Source: an uncultured Bacteroidia bacterium (lineage in GTDB: Bacteria; Bacteroidota; Bacteroidia; Bacteroidales; UBA932). Taken from it: a stretch of DNA of 64,000 nucleotides. The first letter of the stretch is position 1, and the number at the start of each line of letters is the position of its first letter. Under the pieces are notes generated by a model that was not told the origin of the DNA, searched no databases, and saw only the letters and a program-made list of their open reading frames with translations. The stretch lies in contig CACYHF010000016.1 in assembly GCA_902774155.1 (NCBI GenBank), forward strand, positions 1-64,000, read 5' to 3'. This document shows positions 46,801 through 53,710 of the stretch, one piece after another. The position numbers and the translations under genes were made by a program.

Positions 46801-47203
46801 GCTCCTGAGCATTGAACTTGGAGGTAGGGGAAGCGATCACGATGGTACCTTCCAGCATTTCGGTGGACTCGGCGATCTTGGCATCCAGGGCGAAGGTTTC
46901 GGCCAGCTGGAGGGTGACACCGGTGTAGGTGGCATCCTGGTAGCCCAGGCAGGTGAATTCCACTTTGTAAGGACCGCCGGTACGCATACCCTGAATGGTA
47001 TAACGACCATCGGCATTGGTTACAGCGCCATAAATAGTACCGGAGGGCTCATGCAAAGCCACAACGGCAGCGCCAATGACAGGTTCGCCGGCCTGGTCCA
47101 CCACGCGTCCGGAGAGGGAGGAGGTGGTCACCTGGGCATAGGCGACAGTGCCCGCAATCAGCGTAGTGAATGCGAGCAGAAGGCTTTTAAAAGCGTTTCT
47201 CAT
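43892..47203 (-). CDS. Oar-like TonB-dependent outer-membrane receptor
   Basis: At 1103 aa it has a signal peptide (ending VAYAQ), a regulatory-like domain (about 28-105; GRVVDQAGEPVIGAAVVAL), a plug (GAVTNIASDQITSMPTVNRSI, FTVDGANFNNNFG, IEELQVVISPYDVRQTNFIGGGVNAITKSG) and an Oar-type barrel ending in CWYASIGIKYLFN. It differs from the SusC type: no SusD follows, and the plug has the Oar-style ITKSGTN. It likely takes up large products of the nearby nuclease or peptidase genes, which is inferred from position. Confidence 0.9.
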   Translation of the reverse strand: MRNAFKSLLLAFTTLIAGTVAYAQVTTSSLSGRVVDQAGEPVIGAAVVALHEPSGTIYGAVTNADGRYTIQGMRTGGPYKVEFTCLGYQDATYTGVTLQLAETFALDAKIAESTEMLEGTIVIASPTSKFNAQERTGAVTNIASDQITSMPTVNRSITDVTRLSPYGGNGMSFAGSDGRTANFTVDGANFNNNFGLSDKLPGGGNPISIDAIEELQVVISPYDVRQTNFIGGGVNAITKSGTNTFKGTAYIYHKNEFLQGDTVYGEQIAGARDKNRSTTYGLTFGGPIVKNKLFFFVNAEMSKVPSIVNRWKGSDNGVADADNYISRTTNADLKAVSDYVMSKYGYDTGSWTDFPANESNYKILARLDWNITQKHHLALRYNYTLNNVWNSPNASSMDGGTRMSGARMSQYSMSYANAMYSMKNVVSTWSLDLNSRLTDNMSNQFLATFSLLNDVRGTNSEEFPFIDITKDGNNYIALGYELFTWNNAVHNTVATVKDDLTWYLGAHKVTAGLNLEYQMADNQYMRNGTGYYRYNWADGMSVADMFAGTPEVVCLTYGYDGEQKPAARVQFYKAGIYAQDEWNATDRFKLTYGLRLDGLFFNNKDLMTNNAIKELTYYPRVYNYQETHIDTGKWPSAKVTVSPRIGFTWDVLGNKSLKVRGGTGLFSGRLPLVFFTNMPTNGGLVQYQAQINAKNAAARGFTMEEFAGGLVTDANGKATIAALLNKLQSLGYPTTVSPEDGTVPSAVNAVDPKFKMPQVWKSSLAIDYTFPTSFPFSITAEGIFNKTVNAVSISDWSIGNVGGFARFNGADNRPIYPEGYRYTTKAFVLENTSKGYGWSANVTLNMQPIESLSLMAAYTHTVNKEITGMPGSAAESAFTYVPTSEGPNYIKLHNSQYVTPDRVVASATHHDKCGNHYSLIYEAWRGGYNYSYMTVNDMNGDGYNYDALYIPTDDEVASNQFRFVSADDRDRFMDYVHKDSYLSKHQGEYAEGYSLYSPWVHRLDLSYKHDFTVKIGQTKNTLQLSFDLKNLLNLFNSSWGVAKYLNPAIGSDARILKYEGVDAQGYATFSTPSSISGQTQTWTPNHGLGQCWYASIGIKYLFN

Positions 47204-47271
47204 AAAGGGTTTTGATAAGAATAAATATTGATAACTTATTATCGTCTTATTATCGTCCCAACTAGCCGCCG

Positions 47272-47279
47272 CAAAGGTA
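47272..47279 (-). promoter_or_regulatory. -7 box of the Oar-like receptor operon
   Basis: Minus-strand TACCTTTG matches TAnnTTTG, leader about 65 nt to the ATG at 47203. An 11-bp tandem duplication (TTATTATCGTC twice, 47236-47257) lies in the leader. Confidence 0.55.
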
Positions 47280-47355
47280 CAACTTTTTTGGAATAAAAAA
47301 AACGGAACCCTTGAAGAATTCCGCTAATTTTATCAACAGTCTTTCCACCTATTAA

Positions 47356-48589
47356 TTATAAACTAAAAGCTTTCTTAATGGCCGGAACGCTGTCCAGTAA
47401 TTCCCAGCCGAAGAACTGCACGATTTTCTCTTTTCCCTGCACCTTTACGGTCTTGCGGAAAGGCTTGCGGCCCATGTGGCCATAGGCGGCCGTGGGGGCA
47501 TAAATGGGGTTTTTCAGGCCGAACTTTTTGATGATGCCGGCCGGCGTCAGGTTGAAGAGCGTCCGCACCTTTTCGGCGATTTCGCCATCGCTCAGGCCGG
47601 CGTGCGCCGTGCCGTAGGTGTCCACGAAAACGCTCACGGGCTGGGCCACGCCGATGGCATAGGCCAGCTGGACCAGGCACTCATCCGCCACACCGGCGGC
47701 CACCAGGTTCTTGGCAATGTAACGGGCGGCGTAGGCGGCGCTGCGGTCCACCTTGGACGGATCCTTTCCGGAGAAGGCTCCGCCGCCGTGGGCGCCCTTG
47801 CCGCCGTAAGTATCCACGATGATCTTGCGTCCCGTGAGACCGGTATCCCCGTGGGGGCCGCCGATCACGAACTTGCCCGTGGGATTCACGTGCAGGATGA
47901 AGCTGTGGATGAGGCGGGCCGTCTTTTCCGGCAGGGAGGCCTTCAGGCGGGGAATCACGATCTTCTCCACATCGAAGCGGATCTTGTTCTGCATGGCGGC
48001 ATCTACCTTGGTGTGGCCGTACTGCGCCACGGCATCGGCATAGCTCATGTGGCCCAGGCTCTCCGGCACGAATTCGTCGTGCTGGGTGCTCAGGACGATG
48101 GTGTGCACCTTCACCATCAGTTCCAGTTCGTTGTGGCGGATATCGGCCAGGATTTCCAGCAATTTGTGGCTCAGATACAGCGGCAGGGGCATATAGTCCT
48201 CCGTGTCACGGCAGGCATAGCCGAACATCATGCCCTGGTCGCCGGCACCCTGCTCCTCTCCGTGCCTGCGCTCCACGCCGCGGTTGATATCCGGGCTCTG
48301 CTCATGGATGGCGCTCAGCACGCCGCAGCCGGAAGCGTCAAACATATATTCAGCCTTGGTATAGCCGATTTTCCGGATGGTGTCGCGCACCGTCTTCTGG
48401 ATGTCCACATAGGCTTCGGCCTTCACCTCCCCCATCACCACCACCATGCCGGTGGAGCAGGCAGGCCACCTTGGCCTCCGGATCCTGCATCAGGAACTGA
48501 TCCAGGATGGCGTCGCTGATCTGATCGGCCACTTTGTCGGGATGTCCCTCGCTGACAGACTCGCTCGTAAACAAATAGTTCTTAGCCAT
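47356..48589 (-). pseudogene. metK: S-adenosylmethionine synthetase, frameshifted
   Basis: The first reading frame starts at the ATG at 48589 ([33 protein letters not shown]) and leaves the family sequence after KVAC near 48465. The second frame picks it up at [10 protein letters not shown] near 48450 and runs to the stop at 47356 with all later MetK motifs ([50 protein letters not shown]). Between the Cys codon and the Thr-Gly motif the family has six codons (ETxVxT, including an active-site Glu); here there are only 10 nt, so about 8 nt are missing. MetK makes SAM from methionine and ATP and is normally essential. Either this copy is dead and another exists, or the assembly has an indel. 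Confidence 0.85.
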
Positions 48590-48595
48590 ATATAC

Positions 48596-48631
48596 AAAAA
48601 AATTAGCCCCGGGCTTATATGCGGAGGCTAA
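48596..48631 (-). terminator. Riboswitch-controlled terminator before metK
   Basis: On the minus strand TTAGCC...GGCTAA (arms within 48603-48631, with a G.T and further C-G pair) is followed by seven Ts (48596-48602), ending 6 nt before the ATG. The 5' arm, with the preceding Ts, reads TTTTAGC and is complementary to GCTAAAA at the 3' end of the SAM-II element. Confidence 0.7.
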
Positions 48632-48659
48632 AAAACACAAAACACTGATATGAAATGTA

Positions 48660-48708
48660 ATTTTAGCATTTTTTAACGTGGTTGCAAGCAATCCAAATCT
48701 ATCCACAT
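48660..48708 (-). ncRNA. SAM-II-type riboswitch upstream of metK
   Basis: The minus-strand leader contains GTGG...CCAC as P1, GATTT, TTGCTTGCAA, CGTTAAA and a terminal GCTAAAA in the order and spacing known for SAM-II aptamers, which form an H-type pseudoknot around SAM. It lies between the promoter at 48722-48729 and the metK start, the expected target. Ligand binding would hold GCTAAAA in the pseudoknot and leave the downstream terminator free to form. SAM-V, with a similar core, is an alternative class. Confidence 0.82.
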
Positions 48709-48721
48709 ATTTTTGGGACGG

Positions 48722-48729
48722 CAAAGGTA
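48722..48729 (-). promoter_or_regulatory. -7 box of metK transcript
   Basis: Minus-strand TACCTTTG matches TAnnTTTG and begins a leader of about 130 nt that holds the riboswitch and terminator. Confidence 0.6.
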
Positions 48730-48757
48730 GCGTTATTTTTTGAATCTGCAAAAAAAA

Positions 48758-49561
48758 TTACGGCCTGACCCAGTGGATGCGGATGCCGTCACGTTCCATA
48801 CCGCGGAACCAGGTCATCTGGCGTTTGGCGAACTGATGGATGGCGTTCCCCAGGGCGATGACCATATCTTCGTAGCTGAGTTCTCCCAGGACATACTGCG
48901 TAACAAACTTATATTCAAGGCCGTAGTAAAGCAGGTCCTGCGCCGGGACCGTTTCCAGCAAACCGCGTATTTCTTCCACTAGGCCTTCCTGCAGGCGTTC
49001 TTCCAGCCGCCGGTCAATGCGCGCCACCCGTTCCTCCCGGGAAACCAGCGTCCCGATATAATACACTTTTTGCGGCAGGGCCGATGCCGACAGTCCGTTC
49101 TCCTTCTCGAATTTGTACGCGCGCGTGACAGCCTCGATGTACAGACCCGATCCGCCGCAGAGGATGGGGATGGCCCCGCGGGAGCGGACATCGGCCCAGG
49201 CCTGGGCAAAGGCCACCTGATACTGATAAATATTGAACTTGGCACCCGCCGGGACTATGTCAATCAGATGATACGGCACGTCGCCGTATTCGCACAGGTC
49301 TTTTCCCGTGCCGATGTCCATACCCACATACACTTGCCGGGAATCGGCCGATAAGATCTCCGCCCCACCCAGGGCCTTAGCCAGCTGGACGGCATACTTG
49401 GTCTTGCCGGAGGCCGTGGGACCCAGTACGCAGATGAGGTCGATGTCCCCGGCGGCATAGGCCTGCGCCAGGGCGGCGGGGTCTATGATTTCCGGCTCCG
49501 GCATCTTGGCCATCGGCGGAATGCCTGGCCTATCGGGTAGCAGTTGGGTCTTGTTTAGCAT
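48758..49561 (-). CDS. miaA: tRNA dimethylallyltransferase (MiaA), short form
   Basis: This 267-aa protein adds the isopentenyl group to A37 of tRNAs that read UNN codons. It has the P-loop GPTASGKT, the catalytic stretch ILSADSRQVYVGMDIGTGK, LIDIVPAGAKFNIYQYQ, CGGSGLYIEAV and the C-terminal FAKRQMTWFRGM. Usual MiaA is about 300 aa. Here the segment after LYIEAV that normally carries L...DP..A and NDxRRVxRALE is missing and the protein passes directly to KVYYIGTLVSREERVARIDRRLEERL; this may be the shorter paralogue seen in some Bacteroidota, with altered tRNA choice. Its promoter ends 4 nt before the ATG. Confidence 0.88.
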   Translation of the reverse strand: MLNKTQLLPDRPGIPPMAKMPEPEIIDPAALAQAYAAGDIDLICVLGPTASGKTKYAVQLAKALGGAEILSADSRQVYVGMDIGTGKDLCEYGDVPYHLIDIVPAGAKFNIYQYQVAFAQAWADVRSRGAIPILCGGSGLYIEAVTRAYKFEKENGLSASALPQKVYYIGTLVSREERVARIDRRLEERLQEGLVEEIRGLLETVPAQDLLYYGLEYKFVTQYVLGELSYEDMVIALGNAIHQFAKRQMTWFRGMERDGIRIHWVRP

Positions 49562-49565
49562 AGCG

Positions 49566-49573
49566 CAAAATTA
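49566..49573 (-). promoter_or_regulatory. -7 box of miaA (leaderless)
   Basis: Minus-strand TAATTTTG ends 4 nt before the ATG at 49561, so transcription would begin at the start codon. Confidence 0.55.
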
Positions 49574-49605
49574 CAAATATTGTTTCGCTAATCAATACCC
49601 CAGTT

Positions 49606-49642
49606 GGTAGATTGAGAATACCGCCCTCTCTATTTAGATGAA
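49606..49642 (+). promoter_or_regulatory. Accessory-region promoter motif, copy 1
   Basis: GGTAGATT (49606-49613), 12 bp, CTCTCTAT (49626-49633), 4 bp, ATGAA (49638-49642). It lies 38 bp before the YbjN-like gene. Same blocks and spacing as five other copies. Confidence 0.75.
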
Positions 49643-49680
49643 ACGAGAACAAACACATTAACTCATTAAAAATACCGATT

Positions 49681-50142
49681 ATGGAATACACAATTTGCAA
49701 AGCCGTTGAGGCTGCTTTGAAAACGCGGGAACTACACTACACGCATGAAGATGATACTTTTGAACTCTTCATGAGTGATGACAAGGCAAACTTTAAAATC
49801 CGAGTTATCGCCGACGACGAAAGAGACATTCTTCTTATCATCGGATTCTTCCCCGTAAAGGTGTCGAAAGAGAATCTTGACAAGATGTACAAGGTCATCA
49901 ATGACATCAACTATCAAACCATTTTTGGAGGCTTCGTGATTGATTCCGAAGACGGCGAATTAACCTTCCGTCTTGTAAACAATGCTGACGATGGCGCCAT
50001 CAACGAGAAAGTTGCCACCATATGCATCTATCAGGTCGCACACTGCCTCTCGTCTCACTACGAAGAGATTATGCAGGCGATGTATGGTGGCGACAAATAC
50101 ACCTTTACCTTTGACAGGGTGGATAATCGCCCTCGCGCATAA
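49681..50142 (+). CDS. YbjN-like domain protein
   Basis: A 153-aa cytoplasmic protein without signal or membrane segment. The layout (short strand-rich N-half with DTFELFMSDDKANFKIRVIADDERDILLIIGFFPVKV, then DKMYKVINDINYQTIFGGFVID and HCLSSHYEEIMQAMYG) resembles the YbjN/type III chaperone-like fold, a domain of unclear, often stress-linked function. It is the first gene behind motif copy 1 and is followed by the GxxDG protein, RyR protein and first WG lipoprotein with gaps of 40, 15 and -4 bp, so these four form an operon. Confidence 0.65.
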   Translation: MEYTICKAVEAALKTRELHYTHEDDTFELFMSDDKANFKIRVIADDERDILLIIGFFPVKVSKENLDKMYKVINDINYQTIFGGFVIDSEDGELTFRLVNNADDGAINEKVATICIYQVAHCLSSHYEEIMQAMYGGDKYTFTFDRVDNRPRA

Positions 50143-50182
50143 TGAATTATTTAACCGCCGAAAGGCATAAAAACCAATAACC

Positions 50183-50389
50183 ATGAGTATTTTGAATAGC
50201 AACGACTACCAAAGAGGTAATGAGGACGGAAAGAAGGATGCCAGAGCCGGAAGGGACAAGGACTACTCCCGGGCCGGATTGACCCCAAAATTCGCCATCT
50301 ATGGCAATAAAGTGCTCGAAACCTACATCGAAGGTTACAATGACGGTTACAATACCGAAAAGAGGAATCAGATTTATAAAGGAGATTAG
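50183..50389 (+). CDS. Small GxxDG protein of unknown function
   Basis: A 68-aa soluble protein. Two related segments, YQRGNEDGKKDARAGRD and YIEGYNDGYNTEK, share a G-x2-DG helix-like pattern, linked by FAIYGNKVLET. I know such GxxDG repeats from small phage and plasmid proteins but cannot assign a function. Second gene of the operon. Confidence 0.7.
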   Translation: MSILNSNDYQRGNEDGKKDARAGRDKDYSRAGLTPKFAIYGNKVLETYIEGYNDGYNTEKRNQIYKGD

Positions 50390-50404
50390 AACACGATTGC
50401 AACC

Positions 50405-50701
50405 ATGAATGAAACTTACATCCCGAATCCCGTGGACACATCCGATATTTGTCTTCCTGAAGAACTCCAGCCATTATCAGAAGCCCTCGCCAAAAACACA
50501 CACGATATCTGGGCGCGCGCCAGAATGAGGGAAGGCTGGACCTGGGGGCCTGTCAGGGATGACCGACTAAGGAAACATCCGGATCTCGTACCCTATGAAG
50601 ACCTACCCGATACGGAGAAAGAGTACGATCGCCTCACCTCGGCCGAAACCCTCAAATTTATCATCAAACTCGGATACAAAATTCTGAACCATTGCGTATG
50701 A
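50405..50701 (+). CDS. Stand-alone RyR-domain protein
   Basis: This 98-aa protein is almost entirely one RyR domain: YIPNPVDTSDICLPEELQPLSEALAKNTHDIWARARMREGW, followed by LVPYEDLP, TEKEYDR and LKFIIKLGYKIL. RyR domains, named after ryanodine receptors, also occur in bacteria, where their ligand is unknown. A second RyR domain occurs in the peptidase-like protein at 56821-57921. Its stop overlaps the ATG of the next gene (ATGA). Confidence 0.88.
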   Translation: MNETYIPNPVDTSDICLPEELQPLSEALAKNTHDIWARARMREGWTWGPVRDDRLRKHPDLVPYEDLPDTEKEYDRLTSAETLKFIIKLGYKILNHCV

Positions 50702-51576
50702 AAACCTGTTTTTCTTTTATCCTTTTTCTTTCGGCATTTGCTGTTTCCTGCAGCAGAGTACCCGAAGCGCCTATTCCTGGAGAGCCTGGTTACTATGAGT
50801 GTTCTGACTGTATGGAACTCATTCGCGGTCCTTTTCTCCGCGTAGTTCCTTCTGGAGATGGGAACGTGAGCGTATGGCACACCGGGACAAAAAAATGCAT
50901 CCTTGCGGACATCAGCCCCGAGTGGGACAAGATTTCCGCGGATCAGGGACCCGACATTCTCTTCCGCGGAAAGGATGGGAAGTACGGTTTTTTCGATTCC
51001 CTGAACGGGGAACTGATTATCCCACCTGTACACCGCCGTGCATGGCCTTTCAATGAGGGCCTTTGTGCCGTGGAGGACAACGGGGAGGTCCGCTTCCTGG
51101 ACGAGCGGGGAGAGCCTGTGTTCGGGAACCGCGTCTTCCCCTATTACGGCCATCCGCTGGATTATTTCGTCTTCCGGAACGGAGGATGTCCGGTCCCTGA
51201 CAAGAATCTCAAATGCGGAGTAATCAACAAGGATGGTAAATGGATTATCCCACCTGAATACAAGGACATTGTGTATCTTGACGATTGCATCCTCGCACTC
51301 GGCGAAGGAAGACGCATCCAATACGGTTTCGATGGAAAGGTGACGAACCCTTTTGTCGTGGACGGAGTCTGTCCCATTCTGTTCAAGAATAAAGAGACCG
51401 GCCTGTTCCTTTATGAAGTGGAGGAGCGGTATGGCTTGATGGACGGAGAAGGTGCGCCTTTGACGGCCGCTCTCTACCGGGGAATCGAGCCCATTTCAGA
51501 AACCCTTCTCCAAGCCTGGCTTGCAGACGAGTTCTCTCGCGTCATCCTGGACAGAAAAGGAAAAATTCATTATTAG
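50698..51576 (+). CDS. WG-repeat lipoprotein (copy 1)
   Basis: The start at 50698 (MKTCFSFILFLSAFAVSC) gives 292 aa with a lipobox. The body has WG/KWG-type repeats (GKYGFFDSLNGELIIPPVHRR, GEVRFLDERGEPVF, KCGVINKDGKWIIPPEY, RYGLMDGEGAPLTAALYRG). These repeats probably form a beta-propeller-like or solenoid binding surface. It is a paralogue of the lipoprotein at 51711-52625 over the whole length, and the same repeats recur in the TIR protein at 59053. Fourth gene of the first operon. Confidence 0.87.
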   Translation: MKTCFSFILFLSAFAVSCSRVPEAPIPGEPGYYECSDCMELIRGPFLRVVPSGDGNVSVWHTGTKKCILADISPEWDKISADQGPDILFRGKDGKYGFFDSLNGELIIPPVHRRAWPFNEGLCAVEDNGEVRFLDERGEPVFGNRVFPYYGHPLDYFVFRNGGCPVPDKNLKCGVINKDGKWIIPPEYKDIVYLDDCILALGEGRRIQYGFDGKVTNPFVVDGVCPILFKNKETGLFLYEVEERYGLMDGEGAPLTAALYRGIEPISETLLQAWLADEFSRVILDRKGKIHY

Positions 51577-51577
51577 T

Positions 51578-51614
51578 GGTAGATTGTTGAAATTCCTCTT
51601 TCTTTATCAGTGAG
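51578..51614 (+). promoter_or_regulatory. Accessory-region promoter motif, copy 2
   Basis: GGTAGATT (51578-51585), 12 bp, CTTTCTTT (51598-51605), 4 bp, GTGAG (51610-51614). It begins 1 bp after the stop of WG lipoprotein 1 and leads to WG lipoprotein 2. Confidence 0.75.
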
Positions 51615-51710
51615 ACTTGAAATTAAGTCAATTTTTTCTTCCACCTCCTATTTTTGACCAGCAAGGCAGCCGTGAGGTTCCCTTGCTTACTTAAAAAAAC
51701 TTTAAAACCT

Positions 51711-52625
51711 ATGAATATGAAACACATCTTTTCTTTTCTGGCTTCAGTTTTCCTGGCCACCATGATTGCAGCTTGTAGCTGCGCCCACTACGATGAGGCC
51801 GAAGACGTCTACGAAGACGGCCTCCTCCTCAACGATGACCTCGTCGCCGTCCGCTCCTCGGACGGCAGGCTCTCCATCCGGAACACGGCCACCGGGAAGG
51901 TGACCATCAAGGACATTAACATCGACTGGACAACTCCGTCCCCCCGGGATTCGCTCGCGGTCTTCTGTTCCGATGGCAAGCGGGGATACTATAATGTTTA
52001 CACGGGCGAGATTGCCGTCCCCGCCCAGTACCGCCGGGCCTGGATCTTCTCCGAAGGGATAGCCGCGGTCCAGCGCAACGGCAACATCGGCTTCATTGAC
52101 CACCAAGGAGACGTGGTTATCGACTTCCGTTTCCCGTATCACGGCAATCCCCTTTCCTCGTTCGTCTTCAAGAATGGCCACTGTGTGGTGGCCGACCGGG
52201 AGGGTGAGTGTGGGGTCATCGACCGCTCGGGTCAGTGGATCATCCCGGCGGAATATGACTACGTGAGCGCCTACGAAGATTACGTCATCGTGACTCGCGA
52301 AGGCGTGACTCTGCAGATGGGATACGACGGCACTGTTATCAACGCATTCGTTTTGGAAGACCTCAAGGAGCTCACCTATGACGAAGAGGAGATCCACCGG
52401 ACGCGGGACGGCGACATCCAGTATGTGGAAAGGACCGTGAGTACCGGCCTGTTTGCCTATTGCATTGGAGGACGCTACGGCCTCCTAGAGGGCAAGAGCC
52501 TCAAGCGCATCACCGAGCCTCTTTACAAGAATATCTACGCTGTCTCGAAGACGATGTTCCGGGCCTACCTCCTTGACTACAACTCGGAGGTCATCCTCAA
52601 CGAGAAAGGAGAAGTAATGAAGTAA
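51711..52625 (+). CDS. WG-repeat lipoprotein (copy 2)
   Basis: The ATG at 51711 (next at 51717) gives 304 aa with signal MNMKHIFSFLASVFLATMIAAC; the upstream frame lies in the leader and is rejected. WG repeats: KRGYYNVYTGEIAVPAQYRR, GNIGFIDHQGDVVIDF, ECGVIDRSGQWIIPAEYDY, RYGLLEGKSLKRITEPLYKN. Paralogue of copy 1, with conserved anchors such as FPYxGxPLxxFVFxNG. It is followed by the WD40 protein 15 bp later and the AAA ATPase, forming the second operon. Confidence 0.87.
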   Translation: MNMKHIFSFLASVFLATMIAACSCAHYDEAEDVYEDGLLLNDDLVAVRSSDGRLSIRNTATGKVTIKDINIDWTTPSPRDSLAVFCSDGKRGYYNVYTGEIAVPAQYRRAWIFSEGIAAVQRNGNIGFIDHQGDVVIDFRFPYHGNPLSSFVFKNGHCVVADREGECGVIDRSGQWIIPAEYDYVSAYEDYVIVTREGVTLQMGYDGTVINAFVLEDLKELTYDEEEIHRTRDGDIQYVERTVSTGLFAYCIGGRYGLLEGKSLKRITEPLYKNIYAVSKTMFRAYLLDYNSEVILNEKGEVMK

Positions 52626-52640
52626 CCAAACCTGAGAGCC

Positions 52641-53693
52641 ATGAAAAAAACCAATCGTATCTGTTTTTATGTCACCCTGCTTCTCTCTTTCGTCGCAGGG
52701 GCGCTCGCCGCCGCTTACTTCTTCAACTGCCGTGAGCTCGGCCAAAAATTGCGTATCCTTGATTCCATCCCGCTCCGGAACGACCAGCGCAGGCAGTCCT
52801 TCCTAAGGGCAGAAGCCCCCATCGAGGATGCCGCCCTCATCGATGACACGACCCTTCTCTATCGGTCGGGAGCTTGCCTCCGGCTCCTGAACCTTAAGGA
52901 AACTACGCCCGAGATCGTATTCCAGGGCCATTCGCAACCTGTACAGGCGTTCCGCGTGAGTCCCGATCGACGCCAGGCCGTTTCCTCCTCTACGGACGGG
53001 ACGCTTCGCCTGTGGGATGTCCGGAGCGGGGAATGCCTCGCCGTCTCCGAGCCCGTCGACACAACGGCCCAGCCTTACTGGACCCTTCTCAACGAGATTG
53101 TCTTCCATCCTGATGGAAAGACAATTCGAACGGCCGATATGGAAGGCTTCAAGACCTGGCGGACGGACGACCTCAGCCTCCTCTCCTCCGAGGAATCCGA
53201 CATCCTTTATATGTGTAACGGACTTCTCTCCCCCGACTGGAAGACCCTATGCGTCCCTGTTCTGGATGAAGGATTTCAGGTTGTCTCCTGCAAGGATGGT
53301 GGCACATTGGAGTACATCGGCAGCAAGAGTCCCCACGCCTACAGTCCGGACGGGAAACGGGTCCTCGCTGTCAACGCAGAGAACGGCACGATGGAGATCT
53401 GGGGCATCAATCCATCGGCCGGCAAAAGATGGTCGGTCCTGTGGCTGTATAGCCCGCCTGTGCCCCTCCTGGACGCCGCCTTCTCACCGGATGGGAAACA
53501 GCTGGTCTCTGCACACGGTGACAGAACGGTCCGGATATGGAACGCCCGGAACGGTGCCGAGAGGGAGGTTCTACACTGGAAGGTTCCCTCGATAGACGGG
53601 GTCTGCTTTAGTCCTGACGGCATCCGTATAGTTGCCTGGAACGAAGCCTCGGGCGAAATCTGTACCTGGGGACCGTTCTGTTGGGGATACTGA
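52641..53693 (+). CDS. Membrane-anchored WD40-repeat protein
   Basis: A 350-aa protein with an N-terminal transmembrane segment (ICFYVTLLLSFVAGALAAAYFF, about residues 7-28) and no lipobox. WD40 repeats follow (FQGHSQPVQAFRVSPDRRQAV with DGTLRLWDVRSGECLAV; LDAAFSPDGKQLVSAHGDRTVRIWNARNG; VCFSPDGIRIVAW), enough for about one seven-bladed propeller. Probably a protein-binding platform, periplasmic if the N-terminus is inside. Located between the WG lipoprotein and the AAA ATPase in one operon. Confidence 0.85.
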   Translation: MKKTNRICFYVTLLLSFVAGALAAAYFFNCRELGQKLRILDSIPLRNDQRRQSFLRAEAPIEDAALIDDTTLLYRSGACLRLLNLKETTPEIVFQGHSQPVQAFRVSPDRRQAVSSSTDGTLRLWDVRSGECLAVSEPVDTTAQPYWTLLNEIVFHPDGKTIRTADMEGFKTWRTDDLSLLSSEESDILYMCNGLLSPDWKTLCVPVLDEGFQVVSCKDGGTLEYIGSKSPHAYSPDGKRVLAVNAENGTMEIWGINPSAGKRWSVLWLYSPPVPLLDAAFSPDGKQLVSAHGDRTVRIWNARNGAEREVLHWKVPSIDGVCFSPDGIRIVAWNEASGEICTWGPFCWGY

Positions 53694-53710
53694 ATTTTAA
53701 CCATCCTGCC

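Noticed and set aside
47236-47257. 11-bp tandem repeat in the Oar-like receptor leader as a phase-variable tract
   Set aside because: Only two units, in untranslated DNA, with no clear effect on promoter spacing.
48447-48600. metK as two genuine separate genes
   Set aside because: Both frames match consecutive parts of one MetK protein and the N-terminal frame leaves the family sequence abruptly, so it is one broken gene.
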